From: SAT2750 sp964476375 | GTDB taxonomy: Bacteria > Planctomycetota > Planctomycetia > Pirellulales > Pirellulaceae | NCBI GenBank assembly: GCA_964476375.1 | Contig: CAYYZW010000025.1 | Span: 1 to 17,182 of the forward strand | DNA length: 17,182 nt | Reading direction: 5' to 3' | Shown: one piece after another, positions 8,089 through 15,535 of the stretch | Layout of the letters: every line of letters starts with the position of its first letter | Numbering within the stretch: position 1 is the stretch's first letter | Notes under the pieces: model-generated | The model's database searches: none | What the model saw: the letters and a program-made list of their open reading frames with translations, nothing else | Told to the model about the DNA's origin: nothing | Program-made: the position numbers and the translations under genes

Positions 8089-8258
8089 TGCCTCGCGGAA
8101 GAGGCATTTGAAGGGCCTGAAACCGGCCCGATACCGAATACCATGAAGCAGGCCATGTTGTGGCCTCCCTTGCTGAAGGGCTAACCCCCCGGGGCCGCTC
8201 GCCAAGATAAAAGGAGCGGGCTGGCCTACCGAAGTCCGGTCGCTGTGGTTGGCGACCG
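8089..8258. other. Hairpin-rich intergenic segment, possible structured RNA
   Basis: This lies in the 462-base gap (8032-8493) between two divergent genes. In 170 bases I count these perfect inverted repeats: TGCCTC/GAGGCA (8089-8094/8101-8106), GGGCC/GGCCC (8113-8117/8125-8129), AGGCCA/TGGCCT (8150-8155/8161-8166), CCCTT/AAGGG (8167-8171/8176-8180), CCGCTC/GAGCGG (8195-8200/8214-8219) and CGGTCGC/GCGACCG (8237-8243/8252-8258). Loops run from 4 to 13 bases and two of the hairpins abut. It could be a structured leader of the DUF481 mRNA or a small RNA on either strand. I recognise no known RNA family. The remainder, 8259-8493, is more AT-rich and shows no gene, and probably contains the promoter of the LRR gene. 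Confidence 0.35.
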
Positions 8259-8493
8259 TTTGTCCTCGTAGCGTTATTTGCAGGAAACCCGTTGGTTACC
8301 AGCATAAAACTGTGGTCTTGGCAACGAGCCAGGAAAGGACCACGCTTCATAGTGGCACGGTCAACTGGGACTTTATGGATAAGTGCCGTGAAGAAAACAC
8401 GAATTTTTTTGAATTGTGGTTAAGCAATCTCCAGAAAAGAATGGTTCAATAACACTGGTTGGCCCCCTGCTGTTCCAATTTGTGGTGTAACGC

Positions 8494-9663
8494 ATGCCCA
8501 TTTCATTTCAGTGTTCCCAGTGTTCCAGGACCTTTACGGTTCCTGATGACAAGGCCGGCAAGAAAACCCGCTGTCGGTGTGGTGCGGCAATCCAGGTTCC
8601 GGAGCCGGTGGTACCTTCTCCCACCGAGATCCCTATCGAGCTGGCAGATCCACTTCTGGGTGGTATGGCTGCCGGCCCGGTGGACCCGCTTGCCGGGAGT
8701 ACGGTGGACCCGCTTCTGGGTGGTCCGGCTGCCGGCCCGGCAGACCCGCTTGCCGAGAACACAGCAGACCCACTTGGTGGGAGCACGGCGAACCCGCTTG
8801 GAGTGATACCCGATGGGCAGGAGGTTGCAGTCCATTCCGGAGCAGAAGCACGAGGCGATAATGGAAGTCCGAAAAAATTGAGCCAACGGGTCGTTATTGG
8901 TATCGCAGCAGCGGGTGTGGTTTCCCTGGCTCTTATTGTCGGGTTACTACTGCTGGTGATTGGTTCCGATGTGGGAACCGAACAGACTGGAACACGCCAC
9001 AGGGAAAAAGGAACGGAAACGGAAGGTGAAGCGATCGATGCCCTCTACCGGCATGTGGGAACAGACATAATAAAAGATCGAAATGACCGTGTTGTGAGTG
9101 TTGTTACTGTAGAAGCATCTATTCGAGATGAGGTCGATTTACCGGACTTCACCGATAATACCCTTGCGCATCTAAAGAGTTTTAAAAGCCTGAGGGAGCT
9201 CAATCTCAATGCCACTCAAATCACCGATGATGGCCTTGTGCATGTAAGTAAAATGACAGGCCTGCATGTGCTCATTTTCACGGACACCGGAATAACCGAC
9301 GCCGGTTTGATCCATTTGAAAGGATTGACGAATTTGAGGGAGTTGCGTCTCAACACGCGAGGACCGGTCAGGGACAAGGGCCTTATTCATTTACAGGGAT
9401 TAACGAATCTGGAAACCCTTGATCTCGGCTGGACTGATATTACTGACGCTGGCCTAGTGCACCTGAAAGGGTTAACAAATCTAAAGACGCTTGACCTGCA
9501 CCACACAAAAATCACTGACGTTGGCCTTGGGCACCTGAAGGAGTTAACAAATCTGGCGAGCCTTGAAATCACGGGAATTCGAGCCGATGCGGTTACCAAG
9601 GCTGGTGTGGACGACCTGCAAAAGGCATTACCGGATTGTTCGATTGATAGCCAGTTCAGGTAA
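8494..9663 (+). CDS. Zinc-ribbon, single-TM, leucine-rich-repeat protein
   Basis: The protein has 389 residues. An MJ0042-type zinc ribbon comes first (C7-x2-C10 ... C27-x-C29, with the FTVPDDKAGKK turn). A low-complexity Pro/Gly/Ala linker follows (about 36-105), containing the 20-residue tandem repeat annotated separately. One transmembrane helix is at about 133-157. After it come about six LRR units of 24 residues (about 222-375) with the motif TDAGLxHLKGLTNLxxLdL, the planctomycete LRR type. This order predicts a cytoplasmic ribbon and an extracytoplasmic LRR domain, a layout common in planctomycetes but of unknown function; ligand binding by the LRRs is inferred. The ATG at 8494 is placed by the ribbon, as the Shine-Dalgarno is weak. 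The stop overlaps an ATG at 9663 (TAATG), but the next real start is probably 9780. Confidence 0.85.
   Translation: MPISFQCSQCSRTFTVPDDKAGKKTRCRCGAAIQVPEPVVPSPTEIPIELADPLLGGMAAGPVDPLAGSTVDPLLGGPAAGPADPLAENTADPLGGSTANPLGVIPDGQEVAVHSGAEARGDNGSPKKLSQRVVIGIAAAGVVSLALIVGLLLLVIGSDVGTEQTGTRHREKGTETEGEAIDALYRHVGTDIIKDRNDRVVSVVTVEASIRDEVDLPDFTDNTLAHLKSFKSLRELNLNATQITDDGLVHVSKMTGLHVLIFTDTGITDAGLIHLKGLTNLRELRLNTRGPVRDKGLIHLQGLTNLETLDLGWTDITDAGLVHLKGLTNLKTLDLHHTKITDVGLGHLKELTNLASLEITGIRADAVTKAGVDDLQKALPDCSIDSQFR
8647..8802 (+). repeat. 60-bp in-frame tandem repeat in the linker of the LRR protein
   Basis: Two full 60-base units (8647-8706 and 8707-8766) and a shortened third (8767-8802) encode the 20-residue pattern DPLLGG-x-AAGP-x-DPLA-x-x-T. 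The units differ by scattered substitutions, some synonymous, so the repeat is not brand new. It lies between the zinc ribbon and the membrane helix. Confidence 0.85.
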
Positions 9664-9779
9664 TGCCAGATGAGAAAAAGCAAGACTTTGCTCTTTCCAC
9701 AGGGTTACATAACCTAGGATCAGAAAAGGCCTGGCATTTTTTTCTCTGTGTCAGGCAGAACATTCCGCGAGTACAACTC

Positions 9780-10835
9780 ATGAACACGAAGATAGAATAC
9801 TGGTGCCGGCTTGGATTTTCAGTGGTCCTGGCTGTTGTCCTGGTGCCCCAGCCAGCTAACGCACAGCTCGCTCCGCCAAGCGGACCCTCTTATGGCGGTA
9901 GTGTCCCTGCCAGCAGGAAAGTTGTTTCCGGCATCGCCTGGTATGGTGTACTGAAGGACGGTTTGGCCGAGGCGAAAAGAACCGGCAAACCGATCCTGCT
10001 GATTACTTCGGCAGCGCAGTGTAACGGCGTTCCAGGCATGTGGTGACCGGGCAAGCAAAACATGGACAGGAGTTTCCTGTCCGGAGCCGAGCTGATCAAG
10101 GTGTCACGTGATTTTGTCTGTATCCGCACAGCGACCTATGAAGACAAGCAGGAAGCCGAGTTCCTGAAATGGGCTTTCGTCGCGCGCACCGGCGGGGATT
10201 TGAGGAATTTTGGTTATTGCGTTCTCTCGCCTGACGGGCAAAGACAACTCAGGCGCAGCACTCGAGGTCCCAATTTCGCCTACCAGAATTCAGCGGCCAT
10301 GGCAGCAGACCTGCGATCGATTGCCAGGCAGTATCCGGCAAAAGCAACGGCCGGGGGATCAACTCCCATCGTTCCACAGATGAAGAGTGTCCGCCTGGGA
10401 ATCAACGTGGCAAGTTGCGACGGACTTCCCAGCGTCGTTATCGTCGGCACCGACCAGGCGGAAGTGGACCAGTTAAAAAAGAAGCTGGGCGGCGTTATCT
10501 GGGGTGAGGAGCTCGCAGGCAAGTTCATCTACGCTTCAACGGCGAATCCCGCTGACCTGAAGATCGTCCCCGGTGCCCAATCGAAAACTGGCTTCCTGGT
10601 GATCAAGCCGGATGTCTATGGATTGAAGGGACAGTTAATCAAGGCGATTGACGCAGGTGCCTCGAACGAGGACCTGAAAAGATCATTGCTTTCGGCTGCA
10701 AGCACCTTTACGCGGAACTCCAAGACGCACGGGCTCCACGTTCGCAATGGCCGCCAGGGTGGCAAGTTGTGGAAAACGGAAGTTCCTGTCCCTGCTCGTG
10801 TCCGCGCGACAGGTCGAGCCCGATCGCCAAGATAA
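9780..10835 (+). CDS. Candidate selenoprotein: exported thioredoxin-fold protein with in-frame UGA
   Basis: Two open frames (9663-10046 and from 10047 on) are in the same phase and separated only by TGA 10044-10046. Read through, they give 351 residues from ATG 9780. A signal peptide (about 1-28, ending PANA before Q29) supports that start over 9663. The thioredoxin-like part is GLAEAKRTGKPILLIT (61-76), then C81 and the block M87-W88-[UGA89]-P-G-K-Q-N-M-D. This aligns residue by residue with the W-C-P-x-C-K-K-M-D active site of thioredoxin_7-type proteins, so UGA occupies the nucleophilic cysteine and the resolving position is Lys. After it, SGAELIKVSRDFVCIRTATYED continues the fold without a break. 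A second region (about 195-310) of unknown family and a very basic tail end the protein. A SECIS-like hairpin follows the UGA. Sec insertion is inferred; a nonsense mutation or a sequence error is the alternative. If not recoded, only 88 residues would be made. Confidence 0.7.
10044..10046 (+). other. Putative selenocysteine codon (UGA)
   Basis: This in-frame TGA is codon 89 of the 9780-10835 gene, between TGG (Trp) and CCG (Pro). It stands at the position of the first active-site cysteine of a W-C-x-x-C motif and differs from a Cys codon only in the third base. TGA ends katG, the FG-GAP gene, the DUF1501 gene and the arrestin-like gene, so it is normally a stop here. Confidence 0.65.
10064..10082 (+). 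promoter_or_regulatory. Candidate bacterial SECIS hairpin
   Basis: GGACAGGA (10064-10071) pairs perfectly with TCCTGTCC (10075-10082) around a GTT loop (10072-10074). T10063-G10083 could add a wobble pair. The loop begins 25 bases after the UGA. Bacterial SECIS elements lie just downstream of the UGA inside the coding region, with an upper stem of 4 or more pairs, a small loop about 16-37 bases away and a G among the first two loop bases; this one meets all of these. It would recruit SelB with Sec-tRNA. It also encodes M-D-R-S-F-L-S, so coding constraint could contribute to its appearance. Confidence 0.6.
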
Positions 10836-10857
10836 CGAACGGATGTTTTGTTGGCTC

Positions 10858-11643
10858 TCAGGTATCTGTCGTGAACCTGGCGTCCACTTGCCCAAGATTC
10901 GCAAAGCGGGCACTTACCTGGTCATCTGCCTCGACCGGCACGAGCCTGGTCGGTGACCCCGGAATCACAAGCTGCCCTGCCCCCAGGCTCTCGCCGCGCC
11001 GGACCAGGTGATTGACCAGCCAGCAGAGCGACTTCATCGGGCCGCCCATGATCTCTCTTCCATGGCCCGAGGCGGCCTGCTCGTCGCCCAGGAAAATACT
11101 GACTTCTTCCGCGTCCCAGTCAAAACTGCCGGGACTTGTCTTCTGGTCACCGACGACCAGCGCGGCATGGATACCGTTGGAGGCGATCAGTTCCTGGGAG
11201 GTCGGCTCGCCGAACCAGAAGCGATAGTTGTGTAGCTCGATCCCCGGCGAGACGAAGTCGATGGCAGCGGTGAGGTCGTCCTGCTCGCCAACCTCGTCCG
11301 CCAGGTCGCTGCCGATCATCAGGATGAATTCCGGTTCCACGGCGCAGTCAAAATAGTCACGGTGGTTCAGTACGGCGTCCCCGTAGATGACATGTGGGGC
11401 CATCAGTCGACCGCAGATGGGCTCGGAGAGTCCGAACTGCCGGCGAATTGCCTCGCTCGTACAGCCCACCTTGTAGCCGATGACCTGCTCCCCGCTGCCG
11501 GTACGGGCGTCGATGACCATCTGCTGCACTGTGTAGGCGTCCTGGAGAGTGAGCGATCTGATTGACTCGTTGCCGGCATGCACGAACCGGTGTTCCTGAA
11601 AGAGGTGCAGGAACGTATCGGCAAAGGGTTGCAGGTCAGGCAT
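10858..11643 (-). CDS. 2-keto-4-pentenoate hydratase / fumarylacetoacetate hydrolase family enzyme
   Basis: The protein has 261 residues, the normal length for MhpD-like hydratases. Family blocks are VIGYKVGCTS (K58), FGLSEPICGRL, then the metal site AVEPEFILMIG (E103, E105) with E136 in SPGIELHNYRF, followed by SNGIHAALVVG. The C-terminal GAGQLVIPGSPTRLVPVEADDQVSARF corresponds to the usual TGSLT...V..GD strand. Enzymes of this kind hydrate 2-hydroxypenta-2,4-dienoate to 4-hydroxy-2-oxovalerate in meta-cleavage of aromatics, or act on related 2-oxo acids or decarboxylate them. The substrate cannot be told here, since no aldolase or ring-cleavage gene is near. It is a lone minus-strand gene, ending 22 bases from the selenoprotein candidate. 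No Shine-Dalgarno is seen at the ATG 11643. Confidence 0.85.
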   Translation of the reverse strand: MPDLQPFADTFLHLFQEHRFVHAGNESIRSLTLQDAYTVQQMVIDARTGSGEQVIGYKVGCTSEAIRRQFGLSEPICGRLMAPHVIYGDAVLNHRDYFDCAVEPEFILMIGSDLADEVGEQDDLTAAIDFVSPGIELHNYRFWFGEPTSQELIASNGIHAALVVGDQKTSPGSFDWDAEEVSIFLGDEQAASGHGREIMGGPMKSLCWLVNHLVRRGESLGAGQLVIPGSPTRLVPVEADDQVSARFANLGQVDARFTTDT

Positions 11644-11829
11644 GCGTCGGTCCGGAGGAGAAAAACAGGGATCTTGAAATACTGCAACGTGTCCCGGATG
11701 AGTTGCATCTGCCGGGCTGTAACAATCAGCAAATGCCAGAACAATAGATGATAGGATAGATGGTGCTCTGCGGGCCTCTTTTTTTCACTGGATGGGTTCC
11801 AGGGTGACGTGTGGGAAACAAGGTTTATC
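11644..11829. other. Divergent intergenic region, probable promoters
   Basis: These 186 bases lie between the hydratase and the cytochrome gene, both reading outward, so promoters for both are expected. AT-rich stretches around 11715-11760 are candidates, but I see no -35/-10 pair good enough to name. An AAGG Shine-Dalgarno precedes the 11830 start. Confidence 0.35.
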
Positions 11830-14256
11830 ATGAAACATGTTCTGCCACTGGTGATTTTCTCCTTTGTGCTGCTGCCCGGCACGCTGCACGGGCAGATGTC
11901 CAGGAAGAATTTCCAGGAGCTTTCCACGTCATCCTGTATCCACTGCCACGACGCCGACACGGAAACGGGCCTGGATCTTGATGCCATCGGATTTGACCTG
12001 GGCGATGCCGGAACATTTCGCCAGTGGGAGAGGATCTTTGACCGGGTTGCCAGCGGCGAGATGCCACCGGCATCCGAGGATCGCCCGGACCCGAAGCAGC
12101 TGAAAACCGCCCTTGCTTCCCTGGGCAAAGACCTGCAGGTGGCCAGCCTGGCCCGGCAGGAAGAGTTTGGCCGGGTACCCTCGCGTCGACTCTCTCGCCA
12201 GGAGTACGAACACACGCTGCACGATCTGCTTGGTATCGGCGGCGACATCGCCCGCTACCTTCCGTTAGAAACCAAGTCGGACACGTTTGACGTGGTCACC
12301 GCGAAGCAGGACATATCCAGTGTGCATGTTAAAGGCTTCCTCAAGGCTGCCGAGGTCGCCCTCGACGAAGCGATTCAACTCGGTGCCAAACCGAAGATGG
12401 TGCGAGAACTTGACTATGCGAATTCGCCGTACATGAAAATGTGGTTCGAGCGCCCCGTACGCAATGGCGGGGGCACGGTCTTCCGAGCCGAAAACGATCT
12501 CATCATGTTCCGTGGTCTGAACTACAATCTGCGTTCTGACAACAATGGCCTGCGGTTTCCCGTCGCCGGCCGATACCGAATCACCGTCACCGGTTCGGCG
12601 TATCAGCCGAGATCCTCGGTCACGATGAGCCTCAAGCGTCAAAACGACATCCAGGGAGAAAGTGAACTCTTTGCCGCCTGGGATGTCGACGAGAAACTCC
12701 GTACGGTTTCAACGATCAAATACCTCCGTCCCGACGACTACTTCTACGTGAGCGCCGACGAACTCGAACCGGCGCCCGACGGAAAGGTCATATACAACTC
12801 GCAGCCCGCGAGCGAATTCAAGGGTGAAGGCGTGCGGGTTCATAAAGTGATCGTCGAAGGCCCACTGGAGTCCACCTGGCCTCCGCAGCGTACCCGGACC
12901 CTGTTCCCCGGCGTCGAATGGGAGCCTGTTGCAAACGGTCGGTATTACAGGCCGGTCACGACAGGGCCCCACTACGAACATATTCGAGACGCGGTCGCAG
13001 CGCTCGCACCGAGAGCCTTCCGGCGCCCGGTGACGGACAAGGAGATCGAGGACTTCACCAATCTCGCCGTCCCGAGTCTCACGGCCCGGCGCGGCTTGAT
13101 CGCCAGCGCCCGGGTTCCGTTACGAGCAATCCTGATGTCGCCTCAGACGTTGTTCCTGACGAACGAAACGCGAGCAGTGGAATCAACACTGACCGATCAC
13201 GCACTCGCCAGCCGGTTATCCTACTTCCTCTGGCGCAGCCCTCCCGATGAAGAACTGCTTCAACGTGCCAGGGACGGAATACTCTCTGATACAAAAACAC
13301 TGGACGCCCAGGTCAGCCGGATGCTGTCCGACCCAAGGCGTGCCCGCTTTGTGCATGAATTCCTTGGTCAGTGGTTGGAACTTGACCGAATCGATGCGAC
13401 GACTCCGGATGCCTATTTGTATCCTGAATACGATGACGTGTTGCGAAAAGCCATGCTGGCAGAAACTCGCGAGTTCTTTGCGCATCTGATCGACGAGAAT
13501 CTGAGCGTCAACAACCTGATCGATTCGGACTTCACTTTCCTCAACCGGAAACTGGCCGAACACTACGGCATTCCGAACGTCGACGGCGAAGAAATGCGCA
13601 AAGTCATGCTGCCACCCCGCAGCGTTCGAGGCGGCATTCTGACGCACGCCAGTATTGCCAAGGTGACGGCCAACGGTACCGTCACGACACCCGTCAAACG
13701 CGGTAGTTTTGTTCTGACGAACCTGCTGGGCCTGCCGCCGGATCCGCCACCTCCGGCGGTTGGCGCGATTGAACCTGACACACGCGGCGCAACGACAATC
13801 CGGGAGACCCTTGCAAAACACCAAACGGTCGAAGCGTGTGCCGTTTGTCACCGCCGGATTGATCCGCCGGGTTTTGCGCTGGAATGCTTTGATCCAGTCG
13901 GCACCTTTCGCACTCGCTATCGCAACAGCAAGGGTGTCAAGCGAACCGCCAGCGTCGGACTGCGATTCCTGCACAAGGACTACGAATTAGGACTGCCGGT
14001 CGACGCATCGGGTATGACCGGGGATGGCACCGAGTTCGCTGGCATTCGGGACTACAAGAAACATCTGCTGACGTCGAAGGAGCAGGTCGCGCGGAACCTG
14101 GTATCGCTGCTGATCACGTTCGCGACAGGTGGAGAAATTGAGTTCGCGGACCGCGACGAGGTGGAACGCATCCTTCGTGCCACGAAGGACGACGGTTACC
14201 CGCTACAGAGTCTTATCCACCATGTCGTTACAAGCCGGCTCTTCAGGAATCGCTAA
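11830..14256 (+). CDS. Planctomycete-type cytochrome c protein, DUF1587/1595/1592/1588/1585
   Basis: The protein has 808 residues. The ATG at 11830 follows AAGG by six bases and starts a signal peptide (about 1-21); the ATG at 11809 is seven codons upstream and less likely. A haem-binding C36-I-H-C-H40 opens the N-terminal cytochrome-like domain. DUF1587 follows (RRLSRQEYEHTLHDLLG), then a carbohydrate-binding-like middle (about 195-350). DUF1595 (APRAFRRPVTDKEIEDF), DUF1592 (LASRLSYFLWRSPPDEELL ... HEFLGQWLEL ... FTFLNRKLAEHYG) and DUF1588 come next. DUF1588 carries a second C670-A-V-C-H674 near RIDPPGFALECFDPVG. The C-terminal DUF1585 has KEQVARNLVSLLITFATG. These proteins are abundant in planctomycetes, probably periplasmic and redox-active, but have no proven reaction. 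The stop overlaps the next start by one base (TAATG), indicating coupled translation with DUF1552. Confidence 0.93.
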   Translation: MKHVLPLVIFSFVLLPGTLHGQMSRKNFQELSTSSCIHCHDADTETGLDLDAIGFDLGDAGTFRQWERIFDRVASGEMPPASEDRPDPKQLKTALASLGKDLQVASLARQEEFGRVPSRRLSRQEYEHTLHDLLGIGGDIARYLPLETKSDTFDVVTAKQDISSVHVKGFLKAAEVALDEAIQLGAKPKMVRELDYANSPYMKMWFERPVRNGGGTVFRAENDLIMFRGLNYNLRSDNNGLRFPVAGRYRITVTGSAYQPRSSVTMSLKRQNDIQGESELFAAWDVDEKLRTVSTIKYLRPDDYFYVSADELEPAPDGKVIYNSQPASEFKGEGVRVHKVIVEGPLESTWPPQRTRTLFPGVEWEPVANGRYYRPVTTGPHYEHIRDAVAALAPRAFRRPVTDKEIEDFTNLAVPSLTARRGLIASARVPLRAILMSPQTLFLTNETRAVESTLTDHALASRLSYFLWRSPPDEELLQRARDGILSDTKTLDAQVSRMLSDPRRARFVHEFLGQWLELDRIDATTPDAYLYPEYDDVLRKAMLAETREFFAHLIDENLSVNNLIDSDFTFLNRKLAEHYGIPNVDGEEMRKVMLPPRSVRGGILTHASIAKVTANGTVTTPVKRGSFVLTNLLGLPPDPPPPAVGAIEPDTRGATTIRETLAKHQTVEACAVCHRRIDPPGFALECFDPVGTFRTRYRNSKGVKRTASVGLRFLHKDYELGLPVDASGMTGDGTEFAGIRDYKKHLLTSKEQVARNLVSLLITFATGGEIEFADRDEVERILRATKDDGYPLQSLIHHVVTSRLFRNR

Positions 14257-15515
14257 TGCATCATCCAATCTCACGTCGCGCTGCCCTCAAGGCTTCTGGA
14301 ATTGCGATCGCGCTGCCGCTGCTCGAATCGATGAAGCCTGCCATCGGCCAGGAACAGGTGGCACCGCCAAAACGCATGGTTCTGATCTGCAATGCATTGG
14401 GACTGCATGCGCCGTCCCTGTTCCCGAAAACGTCCGGAACCGACTATGTCAACACGGAGTACCTCGAGCTACTCAAGGAGCATCGAAATAACTTTACGCT
14501 TTTTTCCGGGCTGTCCCATCCGGACCAAAACGGCAAGGAGCCGCACGATACGGAGATGACCTTTCTGACAGCGGCGATCAATCCGGGGCTCGGTGGCTTC
14601 AAGAATTCGATCTCGGTGGATCAGGTGGCGGCGATGCACCTCGGACACGCCACGAGATTTCCGTCGATCACGCTGGGGAGCAACACCCAGGAGAGTCAGT
14701 CATACAACAGCAATGGTGTCATGCTGCCAGCTGATTATCGGCCATCGCGGCTGTTTGCGAAATTATTCATGGCCGGAAGCCCGGAAGAACAGCGGCGACA
14801 AAGGATGAGACTTGCGAACGGTCGGAGTATTCTTGATGCCGTTGGTGATCAGACGAAGGCGCTCAACGGACGAGTGAGCGGAGGTGACCGGAAGCAGCTA
14901 GGTGAATACTTCGCTGCCATACGCGCGGCTGAGAAGGAACTGGCTGCATCCGATGCGTGGCTGGATCGTCCCAAGCCTGAGGTGAACGTCGAAGTTCCGA
15001 AGGACATTGCGGAACCGTCGGAATTGCTCGGCCGCATTCGTGCACTGATGAATCTGATTCCGCTGATGCTGCAGACCGATTCAACGCGCGTGGTCAGCCT
15101 GATGATTCAGGATCACGGCGCTGTGCCCAACATCGCCGGGGTCCAGGGGGAGCATCACCCACTGTCTCATCATGGCCAGGATCCCGCCAAGATTGCCCAA
15201 CTGAAGATCATCGAGTCCGGAATCCTCTCAGCATTCTCGGACTTCCTGACGCAGCTTGGACAGCGATCGGCACAGGGGGCTCGGCTGCTGGATCACACGG
15301 CCGTTCTATTCGGAAGCAACCTTGGCAATGCGAACGCCCACGACCCAAGCAATCTACCTATCCTCCTTGCGGGAGGAGGCTATCGTCACGGTCAGTACGT
15401 GGCCTACGATAAGAAGAACAACATTCCACTGTGTAACTTGTTCGTCAACATGCTCAACAATATGGGTATGGAAACCGAATCGTTCGCAACCAGCACCGGC
15501 ACGCTGAGCTGGTAA
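14256..15515 (+). CDS. DUF1552 family protein, partner of the DUF1592 cytochrome
   Basis: The protein has 419 residues, a usual length. A Tat-like signal (S6-R7-R8-A-A-L, then a hydrophobic run to about residue 24) suggests export. Family features are KRMVLICNALGLHAPSLFP, LFSGLSHPDQNGKEPHDTEMTFLT, ISVDQVAAMHLG, SITLGSNTQESQS, and DHGAVPNIAGVQGEHHPLSHHG with several possible metal-binding His/Asp. Towards the C-terminus it has VLFGSNLGNANAHDPSNLPILLAGGG. DUF1552 resembles DUF1501 and so may share an alkaline-phosphatase-type fold. Its constant neighbour is a DUF1592 cytochrome, as here, implying one pathway. It starts within the stop codon of that gene. The substrate is unknown. Confidence 0.93.
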   Translation: MHHPISRRAALKASGIAIALPLLESMKPAIGQEQVAPPKRMVLICNALGLHAPSLFPKTSGTDYVNTEYLELLKEHRNNFTLFSGLSHPDQNGKEPHDTEMTFLTAAINPGLGGFKNSISVDQVAAMHLGHATRFPSITLGSNTQESQSYNSNGVMLPADYRPSRLFAKLFMAGSPEEQRRQRMRLANGRSILDAVGDQTKALNGRVSGGDRKQLGEYFAAIRAAEKELAASDAWLDRPKPEVNVEVPKDIAEPSELLGRIRALMNLIPLMLQTDSTRVVSLMIQDHGAVPNIAGVQGEHHPLSHHGQDPAKIAQLKIIESGILSAFSDFLTQLGQRSAQGARLLDHTAVLFGSNLGNANAHDPSNLPILLAGGGYRHGQYVAYDKKNNIPLCNLFVNMLNNMGMETESFATSTGTLSW

Positions 15516-15535
15516 GGAACCGAAGGGAGTATTCA

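Noticed and set aside
9672..9752. Possible terminator after the LRR gene, ending in a T7 run
   Set aside because: The bases before the T run (9737-9743) do not form a stem; only short imperfect repeats are present.
9663..9782. TAATG start at 9663 for the selenoprotein candidate
   Set aside because: It would put 39 extra residues before a clear signal peptide that begins at ATG 9780. The overlap with the LRR gene stop is probably accidental.
10044..10046. General reassignment of UGA, or a simple pseudogene
   Set aside because: UGA ends at least four intact genes in the window, which excludes reassignment. A pseudogene remains possible but does not explain the active-site position, the hairpin and the otherwise intact frame.
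13216..13974. Minus-strand open frame of 252 codons
   Set aside because: It is antisense to the conserved DUF1592/DUF1588 region.
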